64,000 nt of DNA from Cunninghamia lanceolata (GCA_027924645.1 BSBN01000445.1:2897001-2961000), one strand, 5' to 3'. Positions 41,490 to 52,998 are shown, counted from the stretch's first letter. Numbers and translations are program-made. The notes: a model not told the origin generated them from the sequence alone.

Positions 41490-43913
41490 ATGGCAAGTAC
41501 ATCAGACAAAATAGACATTGAGAAATTCAATGGCACAAACTTTGAGTTGTGGAAACTTAAAGTTGAAGACATGTTAGTCTATAGAGATCTTTGGGTTGCT
41601 GTGTCTGGAGTTCAACCTACAGGCATGAAGCAAGAAGATTGGGAACTGATATGCAGAAAAGCCAAAGGACTGATAAGACTGAGTTTATCTGACTCTGTTC
41701 TATTGAATATCCATGAGGAGAAATCTGCAAGTGATTTGTGGAAAAAGTTGAATAATATTTATCAGGGCAAGTCCTTGGTAAATAAACTTTTCCTCAGAAA
41801 GAAATTGTATTCTCTGAAGATGGATGAAGGTGCATCTGTAGCAGAACATCTGAGTGCATTCAATACGATTGTTGCTCAGTTGACATCTATAGGTGTAAAA
41901 ATAGAAGAGGAAGATCGCTGTATGCTTCTGTTATGTTCCTTACCTGACTCGTGGGACCATCTGGTGATGGCTATTGGAAGTACAACAACTACGTTTTCTC
42001 AGGAAACTATTGTTGCCTCTTTGTTGTCTGAAGAGATGCGGAGGAAATCTTCTGGAATGGCCAAAGAGGCTCTGTCAGTTCGTGGTAGATCAAAGGAAAG
42101 AGGCAAGAAGAAGGACAAGAAGTCTAAGTCCAAATCAGAGGGGAAATCAAAATCTCCTGGCAAGAAGTCCAAGGTGAAGTGCTGGAATTGTGGACAGAAA
42201 GGTCATGTCAAGAAAGACTGCAAAGAGGAGAAAAAGAAGAAGAAGAACTTCTCTGACTCTGAGTCTTCACACAGTGATGCTGATGCTTTCATTGCTGCTC
42301 TGGCAACACCTGCTTCTGAAGATGTTTGGCTGATTGATTCAGGAGCATCCTTTCATATGACATCTCATAGAGAGTGGTTCACAAAGTATGAACCCTATGC
42401 TGGTGGCAAGGTGTTCCTGGCTAGTGATTCAACACTGGAAATTGTTGGCCGAGGTCGAGTCAGAATCCAGTTCCCGGATGGCAGAATAAAGGGAATGAAT
42501 GAAGTTCTTCATATACCAGGTCTGGCTCGAAATTTACTTTCTGTTAGTAAACTTAATGATGTTGGAGTGCAAGTTACTTTTGTGAATGGTGGCTGTAAGA
42601 TGACTAGAGGTTCTATTGTTCTGGCAAAAGGTGAACGCATTGGAACTCTGTATAGGTTAGATGCTAAACCAGTGTGCTGTAATAATGTCTCTGTAAAATC
42701 TGAAAAGGCTACTATTGTAACACATGACGTAAATTCTATGGAAGTTAAACTTCCTGCAGAGAAAACAATGCTCTGGCATCATAGACTTGGTCACATAGGT
42801 GAGAAAGGTTTAAAAACCTTGAAAAACAAAAATCTGGTAGATGGGCTGATTGATTGTAATCTGGAGTTCGATTTCTGCGAACATTGTATATATGGAAAGC
42901 AAAACCGTGTTTCATTTTACTCTAGTTCTCATAAATCTTCTGGTGTTTTGGACTATGTGCATTCTGACGTTTTTGGTCCAGTTGATGTTCCTTCTTTATC
43001 TAAATCAAGATACTATGTATCGTTCATTGATGATTATTCAAGAAGGGCATTTGTATATTTTTTGAAAAACAAATCAGAAGTGTTCAGTCGATTTAAAGAA
43101 TTTAAAACTCTTGTGGAAAATCAGACTGGTAGAAAACTAAAATGCTTGAGAACAGATAACGGTGGTGAATATTGCAATGCGGATTTTGATAAGTATTGTG
43201 TAGACCATGGAATTAAAAGGCATAAAACTACACCTTATACTCCACAACAGAATGGAGTTGCTGAAAGGTTAAATCGATCGTTGATGGAGAAAGCAAGAAG
43301 TATGTTGAGTTATGCTGGTCTTGAACAGAAGTTCTGGGCTGAGGCAGTTGCTACAGCTTGTTACTTGCTGAATCGTTCTCCTACATCAGCATTGGTTGAT
43401 AAGACACCTATGGAAGCATGGTCTGGTAAGAAGCCCTCTCTAAGACATATTCGAGTCTTTGGCTGTGAGGCATATGCTCATATTCCTGAAGTTAAAAGAT
43501 CTAAGTTGGATAACAAGGCAGTTAAATGTATCTTTGTTGGCTATGGAGTCGGTATTAAAGGATACAAGCTTTGGAATCCTGAAACTGAAAAGGTAATCTA
43601 CAGCAGGAATGTAATTTTCAGAGAGCTGAAACCATTGGTTGTTGATCCTCAGCCAGAAAAGACAGAAGAAAAGAAAGAAAAGAGTGTTGTGAATGTTCCT
43701 TTGACTCCTGTAAAAGAGGAACAACAAGCACCAAGTGTAGATGGTTCAGATAGGAGTTCAAGTAGCTCCGAAGATTCTGATCCAGAGCAAGAACCTGAAC
43801 CTGCACCTCAACCTGTGAGGAGATCTACACGTGAAATAGGTATGGATTTTCAGTACCTGATTCAACTTGTGCCTATGCTTTACTTACTAATACTGATGAA
43901 CCTAGGACTGTGA
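41490..43913 (+). CDS. Element E Gag-protease-integrase part of the polyprotein
   Basis: 807 codons from the first ATG after the primer site (MASTSDKIDIEKFNGTNFEL). Residues 1 to about 225 are a copia-type Gag. The zinc knuckle CWNCGQKGHVKKDC is at 231-244. The protease active site is Asp283-Ser-Gly (WLIDSGASFHM). The integrase zinc ligands are His431, His435, Cys463 and Cys466. The integrase catalytic triad is Asp493, Asp556 and Glu592, with spacing D-62-D-35-E, all present. The last 25 or so residues, from about 43835, are read in the wrong frame; a one-base shift in a short A run near 43833-43836 separates this piece from the reverse transcriptase. In the family, Gag and Pol form one frame, so this is a single lesion in an otherwise complete gene. 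Confidence 0.95.
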   Translation: MASTSDKIDIEKFNGTNFELWKLKVEDMLVYRDLWVAVSGVQPTGMKQEDWELICRKAKGLIRLSLSDSVLLNIHEEKSASDLWKKLNNIYQGKSLVNKLFLRKKLYSLKMDEGASVAEHLSAFNTIVAQLTSIGVKIEEEDRCMLLLCSLPDSWDHLVMAIGSTTTTFSQETIVASLLSEEMRRKSSGMAKEALSVRGRSKERGKKKDKKSKSKSEGKSKSPGKKSKVKCWNCGQKGHVKKDCKEEKKKKKNFSDSESSHSDADAFIAALATPASEDVWLIDSGASFHMTSHREWFTKYEPYAGGKVFLASDSTLEIVGRGRVRIQFPDGRIKGMNEVLHIPGLARNLLSVSKLNDVGVQVTFVNGGCKMTRGSIVLAKGERIGTLYRLDAKPVCCNNVSVKSEKATIVTHDVNSMEVKLPAEKTMLWHHRLGHIGEKGLKTLKNKNLVDGLIDCNLEFDFCEHCIYGKQNRVSFYSSSHKSSGVLDYVHSDVFGPVDVPSLSKSRYYVSFIDDYSRRAFVYFLKNKSEVFSRFKEFKTLVENQTGRKLKCLRTDNGGEYCNADFDKYCVDHGIKRHKTTPYTPQQNGVAERLNRSLMEKARSMLSYAGLEQKFWAEAVATACYLLNRSPTSALVDKTPMEAWSGKKPSLRHIRVFGCEAYAHIPEVKRSKLDNKAVKCIFVGYGVGIKGYKLWNPETEKVIYSRNVIFRELKPLVVDPQPEKTEEKKEKSVVNVPLTPVKEEQQAPSVDGSDRSSSSSEDSDPEQEPEPAPQPVRRSTREIGMDFQYLIQLVPMLYLLILMNLGL

Positions 43914-45481
43914 AAGAAGCTATTAGTGTACCTGATTCAGATTCCTGGTTGGAAGCCATGCATAGTGAAATGACATCATTGGAGAAGAATGGAACCTGGG
44001 ATCTGGTGCCCTTGCCTGAAGGAAGAAAACCTGTAGGCTGTAAGTGGGTATTTAAGAAGAAATATGGTCCAGATGGTAGTATTGAGAAGTACAAGGCAAG
44101 ACTGGTTGCTAAGGGGTATTCCCAAAAGGAAGGTATTGATTATGGAGAAATCTTTTCTCCTGTAGCTAAGTTGACATCCATTAGATTTCTGTTGTCACTT
44201 GCAGCAGCATATGATTTTGAAATTGAGCAGATGGATGTGACAACAGCGTTTCTTCATGGAGACCTTGAAGAAGAAATTTATATGTCTCAACCAGAGTATT
44301 TTGTGGAAAAAGGTAAAGAACATCTGGTATGCAAACTTAAAAAGTCTCTTTATGGTTTGAAACAGTCTCCCAGAATGTGGTATCAAAAGTTTGATACGTA
44401 TGTTTTATCCTTGGGGTATGTGAGATCTAAATCTGATCATTGTGTCTATTATAAAACTGAAGGTGACCAGATTCTTATAATTGCACTATATGTAGATGAC
44501 ATGTTGTTCATTGGCAATGGTAAGGGGATGATCTCAGAATTAAAATCTCAGTTGTCCTTGAAATTTGAAATGAAAAATCTGGGGGCAGCAAAGTACATTC
44601 TGGGAATGGAGATCAAAAGGGACAGATCTAAGAGAAAAATTTGGCTCAGCCAGAGGAAGTATATTACCAATGTTCTTGATAAGTTTCATATGTCTGATTC
44701 TAAACAGTTAGTTGTTCCAGTTTTGCAGGGAACGAAATTATCTGTTGAAGATTGTCCAGAATCTTCAAATGAAATTGGTGACATGAAGAGAGTACCTTAT
44801 GCAAGTGCTATTGGCAGTTTAATGTATGCAATGGTCTGTACCAGACCAGACATTGCCCAAGCAGTGGGAGTTTTGAGCCGATTTATGGCGAATCCAGGTA
44901 GATCACATTGGGATGCTGTGAAAAGAGTTATGAGGTATTTGAAGGGAACTTCTGACTATGCTATTTGTTATCATGGAAACTCAGAAGGGTCTAAGAGATC
45001 TATCAGTATTCAAGGATATGTTGATTCTGATTGGGCAGGGGACATTGACAGTCGGAGATCCACCAGTGGATACGTGTTCATGTTACATGGTGGTGCTATC
45101 AGTTGGATGAGCAAGCGACAGGCTGTAGTCGCTTTGTCCACAACAGAGGCAGAGTACATGGCAGCCACTCGTGCATGCCAAGAAGCTGTTTGGTTGAAAA
45201 GGTTGTGTTCTGATGTTGGTTTTAATGCAGGGCAAATACAAATTCATTGTGACAGTCAAAGTGCCATATGTTTGGCAAAGAATCCTACATTTCATGCTAG
45301 GACAAAACATATTGATGTCCAATATCACTTTGTTCGTGATATGGTGGAAGACAGGAAGGTGAAGCTGGAAAAGGTTGACACTTTGGAAAATGTTGCTGAT
45401 GCCTTAACTAAACCAGTGAACACAGCCAAGTTCAAATGGTGCTCAGATGAAATGGGTCTTCGGGCCCATAGTTCTCAATAA
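43835..45481 (+). CDS. Element E reverse transcriptase and RNase H part of the polyprotein
   Basis: The frame is open from 43835 after a stop at 43832. It continues the polyprotein of the preceding entry after a one-base shift and has no start codon of its own in the family. It contains the copia RT start (CKWVFKKKYGPDGSIEKYKA), QMDVTTAFLHGDLEEEIYM, the catalytic box YVDD at 44489-44500 (ALYVDDMLFIGNG), the CTRPDIAQAV block, and RNase H with its acidic residues (GYVDSDWAGD, LSTTEAEYMAA, HCDSQSAICLAK, ARTKHIDVQYHFVRD). The stop at 45479-45481 is 50 bp before the 3' LTR. No internal stop is present, so polymerase and RNase H look intact. Confidence 0.95.
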   Translation, partial: NRYGFSVPDSTCAYALLTNTDEPRTVKEAISVPDSDSWLEAMHSEMTSLEKNGTWDLVPLPEGRKPVGCKWVFKKKYGPDGSIEKYKARLVAKGYSQKEGIDYGEIFSPVAKLTSIRFLLSLAAAYDFEIEQMDVTTAFLHGDLEEEIYMSQPEYFVEKGKEHLVCKLKKSLYGLKQSPRMWYQKFDTYVLSLGYVRSKSDHCVYYKTEGDQILIIALYVDDMLFIGNGKGMISELKSQLSLKFEMKNLGAAKYILGMEIKRDRSKRKIWLSQRKYITNVLDKFHMSDSKQLVVPVLQGTKLSVEDCPESSNEIGDMKRVPYASAIGSLMYAMVCTRPDIAQAVGVLSRFMANPGRSHWDAVKRVMRYLKGTSDYAICYHGNSEGSKRSISIQGYVDSDWAGDIDSRRSTSGYVFMLHGGAISWMSKRQAVVALSTTEAEYMAATRACQEAVWLKRLCSDVGFNAGQIQIHCDSQSAICLAKNPTFHARTKHIDVQYHFVRDMVEDRKVKLEKVDTLENVADALTKPVNTAKFKWCSDEMGLRAHSSQ

Positions 45482-45519
45482 TCGAATGAGGACTAAGAGG
45501 TAGCAGTAATGTTTTCGAC

Positions 45520-45530
45520 AAGTGGGAGAT
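45520..45530 (+). other. Polypurine tract of element E
   Basis: AAGTGGGAGAT directly before the 3' LTR start TGAAGAG. Confidence 0.85.
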
Positions 45531-46846
45531 TGAAGAGAACTTGTGTCTCAAATTACTACTTGAACCTCTTAGTTGAACCTATGTTTTGAACCTCTTTGTT
45601 GAACCTTTCTAGAGTTCATTTGGTAGGTTCAATGAATTTTAGTTCAACTGTTCCTTGGTTCATTGGTCTGAGGATATGCGATGTCGGCATCGCTGTGACG
45701 AAGCACTATCGGCAGGACCGTGTTGAAGACCATTGGCATCGGTGAGACAAGGCCTATCGGCCAAACCTTGTGGAGTTACTCCGACGAAGGTTACGGTCGT
45801 CGGCAAGACAAGGCCTATCGGCCAAACCTTGTGGAGTTACTCCGACAGGAGTAGTCACTCCGACGAAGGTTACGGTCGTCGGCAAGACAAGGCCTATCGG
45901 CCAAACCTTATGGAGTTACTCCGACAGGAGTAGTCACTCCGACGAAGGTTACGGTCGTCGGCAAGACAAGGGCCTATCGGCCAAACACTGTAGAGTTACT
46001 CCGACAGGAGTAGTCACTCCGATGGCGTATGTCTATCGGCAAGAGAATACCCGTCGGCTAAAGGTGTTGGGCCGATGTACTGCGGACATCCTGATGGAAG
46101 TTTTATTGGTATCGGTGAGACAAACCTCTGTCGGAGCGAGGGCTAGATCTTTTGCCGATGGAGAATGTCATACCGATGGTAACCTTGGTGATCGGGGAGA
46201 CAATGCTCATCGGTGGGAGGTGAAGTCTGAGGGCCGATGGGAGTTGTTATGCCGTGGACTTGGAAGCTTGGTATTGTCGGCAACAAAATTGCTGACAATA
46301 CTCTTTCGCCTATTGGCGGTTATAAACTGCAAAGTCCTTTGTGACTTGGTACATGTGGGACTAAACGCCTCACTGAAATGTGAACCGTTGTGACGGTTAG
46401 ATGGCAGCGACGTATGAGGAATCTGTTCTATCAGTTAGAGCAGAAGTCTGTAACGACTCTTGTTCTTGCAGATTGGAAAATAGAATGATATGTCTATAGG
46501 TGTCGTTGGTATTATGATGATGAGACTAGAATAGAGGTTCGTTCTGTAAATGTACAGGGAGATGAACTGTGTATGATGTCGAGAATCAAACACCAGAGCA
46601 AGAAGCTGAGTTCTTTATTGTAACTGTATATCTTACTGTAATAAAGATTGTTTTCTTGTGGTGGTGGGTTTTTTACCCGTAAGGGTTTTCCCACGTAATT
46701 CTGTGTGTCTGTGTTCTAAATATTGTCTATTTTGGTTTCTCTTGTGTATTCATCTGTGTTATTGTAATTTAAAAGTGACTGGTCTACACTGTCCCCTGGG
46801 AATTAACATTAGGGAAGCTGTTTTCCGCACCTGTGCTTTCCTTACA
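45531..46846 (+). repeat. Element E 3' LTR (1,316 bp)
   Basis: Nearly identical to 40044-41377, with an 18-bp deletion in the first tandem unit and six transitions. The GGTCC duplication follows at 46847-46851. Confidence 0.95.
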
Positions 46847-46851
46847 GGTCC

Positions 46852-47246
46852 TCTATTCTGGGCATAGGAAACCTATATCTGATGGTGATCTTATTTATGG
46901 CTCTTGAATCAATACATAACCTCCATTTTCCATCCTTCTTGGGAGCTAAAACTATAGGTACAACACATGGACTAAGACTTTTCTTCACCAAGCCCTTATC
47001 CAATAGTTCTTGAACTTGTTTAGCAACCTCCTCATTCTGATTAGGTGTCATTTTATAAGATGGTTTATTTGGCAATGTGGATCCTGGGATGAAGTCAATC
47101 TGATGACTGATGTCTCTCACAGGGGGTAGTGTGTTGGGCATATCTTCCACCATGATACTCTTATACTTGTCTAACAATTCATGCACTTCCTTAGGGAATT
47201 TTTCCTTGTTGTTTTTAGACAAATCAGAATTGTCTTTAGGTTTCAA
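46852..47246 (-). pseudogene. Gy2a reverse transcriptase, N-terminal part
   Basis: The minus strand reads PNTLPPVRDISHQIDFIPGS, YKMTPNQNEEVAKQVQELLD, then PIVLAPKKDGKWRLCIDSRA and YRFPMPRIEDL: the linker and fingers of a Ty3 polymerase. It stops at the element E junction and continues at 40036 in the same frame. Confidence 0.9.
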
Positions 47247-47261
47247 AATCAGAGCATACCC

Positions 47262-47831
47262 CTAGGTTCCCTCTTCTTTCAAAGTATGGAGAAACTCTTT
47301 CCCACTCACTAACATGATACTTGATCCTACATTCTTGTCTACACCCTCTTTTGGTAAAGGATCCATCTTATACTGTCTACCATTCTTGGTGATAACAAAA
47401 GAATTGGATTTACCATCATGCTGAGCTTGTACATCATATTGCCAAGGTCTACCTAACAGTAAATGGCATGCATCCATGGGAATTATATCACACAACAGTT
47501 TGTCCCTATATTCCCCTATCCGAAATTCTACCCAAGCTTGTTCATCAACCAAGACTTGGTGCCCTTTGTTCAGCCAGGACACTTTGTATGAACAAAGATG
47601 TGGCAATCTTTTCAAATTCAATTTCTTTACCATTTCTACTGAAACTAAATTTTTAGTTGAGCCAGACTCAATAATTACCTTACACCTTTTGGCAAAAACT
47701 TTACACAGAGTTCTGAATAGTGTCTTCCTCTGCGATGGTTCTTTGTTCTGTGGTACCTTTAGCATTGTCCTTCTCATCATGAGATTGTCTCCATCTTGTG
47801 CTAGAGCTGTGCTTCCCATAGATGAGTTCAC
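47262..47831 (-). pseudogene. Gy2a aspartic protease
   Basis: The minus strand shows a retropepsin-like domain: CKVIIESGSTKNLVS at the active-site position, where the first residue is Glu instead of the usual Asp (the family has D-S-G), then DIIPMDACHLLLGRPWQYDV. The change alone would inactivate the protease. It is in frame with the gag upstream and the polymerase downstream, so the family uses one Gag-Pol frame. Confidence 0.85.
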
Positions 47832-47888
47832 ACTCTGAGAATCTTCTTTTTGAATTAGCTAGCTCCTTCTATCTCCTCCATAAGAGCT

Positions 47889-48965
47889 TTAGGCTTTCTC
47901 TGGACACTTGCCTGCTATGTACCCAATTTGGTTACAATTATAACATCTTCTCATGAAGACATTAGGACCTCTGCCTAGTCCACCAAATATACCTCTTCCA
48001 TTGGGTCTTCTTCCTCTGAAACCCCCTCTGGAACCAGATTCTCCATTGTGTTCTTGTTGACTGGACTCCCCTTGATTCTTCTGGAACTGATTTTTGCCAC
48101 TGAAACTATTTCTACCTCTAAAGTTCCTTCCACCTCTGCCTCTGTTCTGTTGTTCTCCTTTTCTTTTCTGCTTCTCTTCCACTCTTAGTGCCACTTGGAA
48201 GCACTTGTCCATGGTTTCTAGTGTCAAGATGGTAATCTCATCTTGTATGCTGTATTTTAGGGCATTAATATACCTGGTTATTCTTCCCTTTTCATCCTCA
48301 GGAAGCCCACACCTTAGAGACAATTTGTAAAATTCCTCTGTGTAGGTGGATACATCCATATCCTTCTATCTGAGGTTCTGCATTTTTCTGTATATCTGTA
48401 CTTCATAATCCACTGGTAGGAACTGAGCCTTGATCCTCTCTACCATCTGACTCCAAGATGAGATCATGCTCTTGCCACTCTTCACCCTTTCTCCCTGGGT
48501 GTAGTTCCACCACGTGAGTGCAGCACCCTTCAATTTCATCTTTGTAAACTTGACTCTTCTATTCTCTGGTACCTCCTCGTACTCAAAGTAATTATTCAAA
48601 GCATTGACCCATTCAATGACTTCTTCTACATCCATCTTTCTGCTGAACATTAGAATCTCCATTCTTGATTCAGACGATTCCTTACTAAGTGATTTTATGG
48701 CCTCTAGAAATTGTTTCTGATCTACAGATATATCTGTCCATCATAAGGTTGTTTCCTCTTCCCCGTCTTCTTCTTCTTCTTCATCAGATTCATCATCCAA
48801 TTTCTTTCCTATCTTTAATGCCTTCAACTCAGCCTGGAGTGTTTCCTTGATTCCAACCTTGGTCATTTCTTCCATTTCTTGGAACTTTTTAAGCACTTCT
48901 GCTGTCATCCCCTTTGGAGGCATGGCACTGGCCTCTCCTTCGCTCTCTCTATCTGACATATACAT
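47889..48965 (-). pseudogene. Gy2a gag
   Basis: The start is an acidic N-terminus (48741-48965; MPPKGMTAEVLKKFQEME, DDESDEEEEEDGEEE). Then come the gag core (48366-48662; WVNALNNYFEYEEVPENRRV, LKGAALTWWNYTQGERVKSG) and the C-terminal part (47889-48359; MDVSTYTEEFYKLSLRCGLP). The gene ends in an Arg/Gly/Asn-rich RNA-binding stretch and the knuckle CYNCNQIGYIAGKC, where the His ligand has become Tyr. All pieces share one frame, interrupted by stops near 48740, 48663 and 48360. Confidence 0.9.
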
Positions 48966-48995
48966 TCATAGATCTATCACACATAGAACATCCAA

Positions 48996-49008
48996 GGCTC
49001 TGATACTA
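48996..49008 (-). other. Primer-binding site of Gy2a, one mismatch
   Basis: The minus strand reads TAGTATCAGAGCC, three bases inside the LTR at 49012. Gy2b has the perfect form. Confidence 0.88.
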
Positions 49009-49011
49009 AAA

Positions 49012-50055
49012 TGATGTAGAGTGCATAGAGGAAGTGTCAAGAACTTATCAAATGACTATATATACTTTCGTCGACTTATGATCACCAGTTTCCTTCACCG
49101 TCGCTGCCAGTCGCCTCTTACATCCAACACAATGTATATGCACAATGTATATTTTCAATAGGGAGATGCATTCTCCACATACATTCAAAATATGCATTCA
49201 TTGAAATTGACCGTTGACCTTCCTTGTATCTCACTCGATGTACTTTTTGACATACACATGAACATACAGCTACGATATACACACAAAATGTATATCTAGT
49301 GAAACAACACAAATCTTACGCTGATGCACTGGGTTACTCTGATTACCCTTTGGGCAGACTATTGCTTCCAACTTAGCACTTCTTACTTTTTCAGCCAGAC
49401 AACCATCGTCTGGGTCTTCTCCAACGGTTATTGTTCTATCGGTGACAAACTCTGCAACACAGACACTCTCTACCTTCGCCAAACCCTAACACATGGAGAT
49501 GCTAGGCTCGATTAGCACATCCCACACTCAATCCCGACACTAAAGATAAACAAAAATAAAAAAAAAGAACACTAACTATACAAATAGACCCATTCCACCG
49601 ATTTCAAAGAAATCTCGTCGGTGGAATGGATCAATAACCCATCCGAATGACAAAATGGAACTAACTACAATGACATGGTGAAAGAACACAAACGAAATAG
49701 GATATTTTATTTATCTTGGGAACTTCTCCACTGAAAACAATTCTTCTATCTTCTTACTGTTACTCTACCACAAATCACACCCAATTACTATACTACTCTT
49801 CTTCTCCCCCCTTCTCTTCTATTCACTGAACTGTTTATACATGTTCTTGTTCTTGACAGTTTGCATCGGTGGGAATACCAACCATTCTGCAACTATCAAC
49901 CTATTCAGTTACAATAATTTTATCTTCCACTACCAGACCCTACGACTTGTCCTATTCCACTCAGACTCACACGTGGCACTAGGCCTTACAATTGGTCACG
50001 TATAACATCAAAAAGAACATGAAATTAATTAAGGTATCTAGGTGCCCCTGCACCA
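49012..50055 (-). repeat. Gy2 middle LTR, shared by both tandem copies
   Basis: 1,044 bp, TGATGTAGAG to CTGCACCA. The Gy2a primer site is on its left and the Gy2b integrase end on its right, so it serves both copies. Confidence 0.9.
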
Positions 50056-50455
50056 TACTCCTGGGGTGTAAAAGAACTCAAGTCCCTTGAGGAACCAAGT
50101 CGGAAACAGTAACCCCATGTTTGATGATGTCCACCTTGCTCATCTAGGTAGCATCTTCATCAGGCAAACCACACCATTTGACCAGATACTGGTTGTAGGT
50201 TTTATGCCTGGTCTTCTTCTGAACTTTGGTGTCCAAAATACATTCTAGTTGTACTAGCTGACTTAGTGGAAGATCATAAATCCATTCCGCCTCCCCTACT
50301 TCTATCACATCTGAACTAGCAACATTGTCTGCTCTGAATGGAAAGAGGTCAGACACATTGAAAATGGGTGATATTGCAAAAATTGGAGGGAGTTCAATTT
50401 CATATGCATTAGGCCCAAACTTGTGTATAATCTTACATGGACCTATCTTCTTCAT
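50056..50455 (-). pseudogene. Gy2b integrase C-terminus and chromodomain
   Basis: The minus strand reads KKIGPCKIIHKFGPNAYEIE, FAISPIFNVSDLFPF, then a chromodomain with NQYLVKWCGLPDEDAT. The chromodomain keeps the aromatic and acidic residues that in this class contact chromatin. It lies one frame off the rest of Gy2b, so a frameshift occurs between 50455 and 50809. Confidence 0.9.
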
Positions 50456-51440
50456 AAGAAGCTTTGTGAGCTGTCACTTTAGAAGCCTTTCCTTCTTCAG
50501 ATATGCCATAACCAGATCTCCAACTTTGTATTGGACATCCCTTTTCTTCTGATCAGCTCTCTCTTTGTATTTCCCTATGTTCTTCTGTATAGTTTCTCTG
50601 ACAGCATCATGGATATCTTTCATACTTACTGCAAAATCTTCCCCTTGTGCACTTTTTTCTCCATATTCTAGAAATCCCTAAGCTCCAAAATTCCCCTGGG
50701 ATGAATCCCATATACAACTTCAAAAGGACTCTTTCCTGTGCTCCTATTAATAGAATCATTATATGCAAATTCTGCCTGTGGGATGATCATATCCCATGCT
50801 TCTCCATGCTATTTAGTCAAACACCTCAAAAGATTACCCAGTGATGTATTCACCACCTCACTTTGTCCATCTATCTGATGGTGATATGATGACGTGAAAG
50901 ACAATTGGGTTCCCAATTTCTTCCACAATGTGCTCCAAAAATGTCCCACAAACTTGGGATCTCTATCAGTGAGAATATTCAATGGCAAACCATGAATTCT
51001 TACTATCTCCTTGAAGAAAAGACCAGCAATATGTGTAGCATCGTTAGTACATTTACATGGTACAAAATGAGCCATTTTACTAAACCTGTCAACAACCACA
51101 AACACACTGTCAAATCCTTTTTGAGTCCAGGGAAGGCCCAAAACAAAATCCATACTGATGCACTCCCATGTCCTTTGCGGAACTAGAAGTGGTTGATAGA
51201 GACCTGCATTTGATGAAGTCCCTTTTGCCTTCTGGCAAATGTTGCAACCTTCCACATATTTCCTGACATTTGTTTGCATCTTAGGCTAGAAGTAAAGCCT
51301 TCTCACTTGTTCCAATGTCTTGTCTAGTCCAAAATAACCTCTAAGACTACCGCAATGTTTCTCTTTTATCATGTTCTCCCTCATGGAACACCTAGGTACA
51401 CACAGTTGGCTACCTTTGAACAGTAGCCCTTGTTGCAACA
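50456..51440 (-). pseudogene. Gy2b integrase, zinc region and catalytic core
   Basis: The best piece (50809-51279) has VEGCNICQKAKGTSSNAGLY, SMDFVLGLPWTQKGFDSVFV, LTDRDPKFVGHFW and GQSEVVNTSLGNLLR, the last corresponding to the third catalytic block. Sequence on both sides is recognisable integrase with stops (for example FWPK-like sequence near 51290-51310). The gene is uninterrupted by insertions and so gives the reference for the D insertion in Gy2a. Confidence 0.9.
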
Positions 51441-51981
51441 ACTATTCAAAAAAATTAGAATGATAAGAAACTAAAAATTGTGAGCAAACTGCATATATTT
51501 CCTTGAAGTCCTCACCATCCTGGTACATATTCTTGAGTGAATCCATTCCCACACTTTGTAACTGGATTTCCTGTATAGTGCACACTCTTCTGCTCAAAGC
51601 ATCTACCACCTTGTTAGCTTGTCCCATCTTATGTTTGATGGAAAAAGTATACACCTGGAGTTGTTTGACCCATGTCATATGCTTGTGATATAGTTTCTCC
51701 TGCGAATTCGAAAAACTCAAAGCATGGTTGTCAGTATAAACAATGAATTCCTTGGGCAAGAGATAATGTCTCCATTTTTTCAATGCTTGCACCATTGCAT
51801 ACAATTCTAGATCATATGTGGAATACTTCCTTTTAGCATCATTCAGCTTCTCACTAAAGAAAGCAACAGGTCTTCCTTCCTAACTCAAGACAACACCAAT
51901 GGCAAGGTTACTGGCATCACATTCTACAGTGAACAACTTATTAAAATTAGGCAAAACCAAAATGGGTTTCTCTGCTATTTT
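51441..51981 (-). pseudogene. Gy2b RNase H
   Basis: The minus strand shows MYAMVQALKKWRHYLLPKEF, VYTDNHALSFSNSQEKL and VYTFSIKHKMGQANKVVDAL, the RNase H domain with its late Asp (TDNHAL). A stop near 51805-51980 separates it from the polymerase. Confidence 0.88.
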
Positions 51982-52998
51982 CTATTTAAGAATCTCAAAA
52001 GATTCATCTACTGCTCTATTCCAAACAAATTTACATTTTTGTCCTCCTTTTATGGTATCCAGAATGGGTGTACAAACATGATTGAATCCTCTTATTAATT
52101 TCCTATAAAAAGTTGCCAACCCATGAAAAATTCTCACATCACTTACTGTCCTAGGTGCTGGCCAAGACAGAATAGCATTTACCTTTTCTGGATCCATTTT
52201 CAAATTACCCTGGGATATCACAAATCCCAGATATGTTAGTTCTTCCTTCATGAAGACACTCTTCTCCATATTGATCATCAGTTTCTCCTCCTGCAGTTTC
52301 TTCAACACCTCTTCCAAATGCTGCAAATATTCTTCCTTTGTCCTACTGAAAATCAAAATATCGTCAAGATAGACAACAACAAATTTGCCAATAAAATCTT
52401 TCAATACCTCATTCATTAGACGCATGAAAGTACTTGGAGCATTGGACAGTCCAAATGGCATCACCACCCACTCATAAAGATCCTCATTAGTCTTAAGGGT
52501 TGTCTTCCATTCATCCCCTTGTCTAATCCTGATCTGATGATATCCACTTTTGAGATCAATTTTAATAAAGTACTGAGCTCCACCCAAACAATCCATGAGG
52601 TCCTCTATTCTAGGCATAGGAAACCTATATTTGATGGTGATCTTATTTATGGCTCTTGAATCAATACATAACCTCCATTTGCTATCCTTCTTGGGAGCTA
52701 AAACTGTAGGTATAGCACACGGACTAAGACTTTTCTTCACCAAGCCCTTATCCAACAGTTCTTGAACTTGTTTAGCAATCTCCTCATTCTGATTAGGTGT
52801 CATTTTATAAGCTGGTTTATTTGGCAATGTGGATCCTGGGATGATGTCAATTTGATGATTGATGTCTCTCACAGGGGGTAGTGTATTGGGCATATCTTCC
52901 ACCATGATACTCTTATACTTGTCTAACAATTCCTGCACATCCTTAGGGACTTTTTCCTTGCTGTTTTTAGGCAAATTAGAATTGTCTTTAGGTTTCAA
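51982..52998 (-). pseudogene. Gy2b reverse transcriptase, longest open piece (338 codons)
   Basis: An open frame covering the whole polymerase: linker (PNTLPPVRDINHQIDIIPGS), fingers (PTVLAPKKDSKWRLCIDSRA), palm ([35 protein letters not shown]), catalytic box YLDD at 52360-52371 and thumb ([18 protein letters not shown]). It is in frame with gag and protease upstream. This module is free of stops, but its surroundings are not, so no functional polyprotein is expected. Confidence 0.92.

Larger units (their letters stand above)
40044..46846 (+). mobile_element. Element E: nearly intact Ty1/copia retrotransposon (Tnt1/Tork-like)
   Basis: This 6.8-kb element has GGTCC duplications, LTRs of 1,334 and 1,316 bp (TGAAGAG...CTTACA), a perfect tRNA-iMet primer site and a purine tract. 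Its single Gag-Pol frame is broken once. Domain order Gag, protease, integrase, reverse transcriptase, RNase H is that of Ty1/copia. The LTRs differ by one 18-bp indel and six substitutions by my count, all transitions, so it is the youngest large element here. Its LTRs are rich in CpG (repeated ATCGG and CCGAC), unlike the older repeats. The Gag start and YVDDML box resemble the Tork/Tnt1 lineage. Confidence 0.95.
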
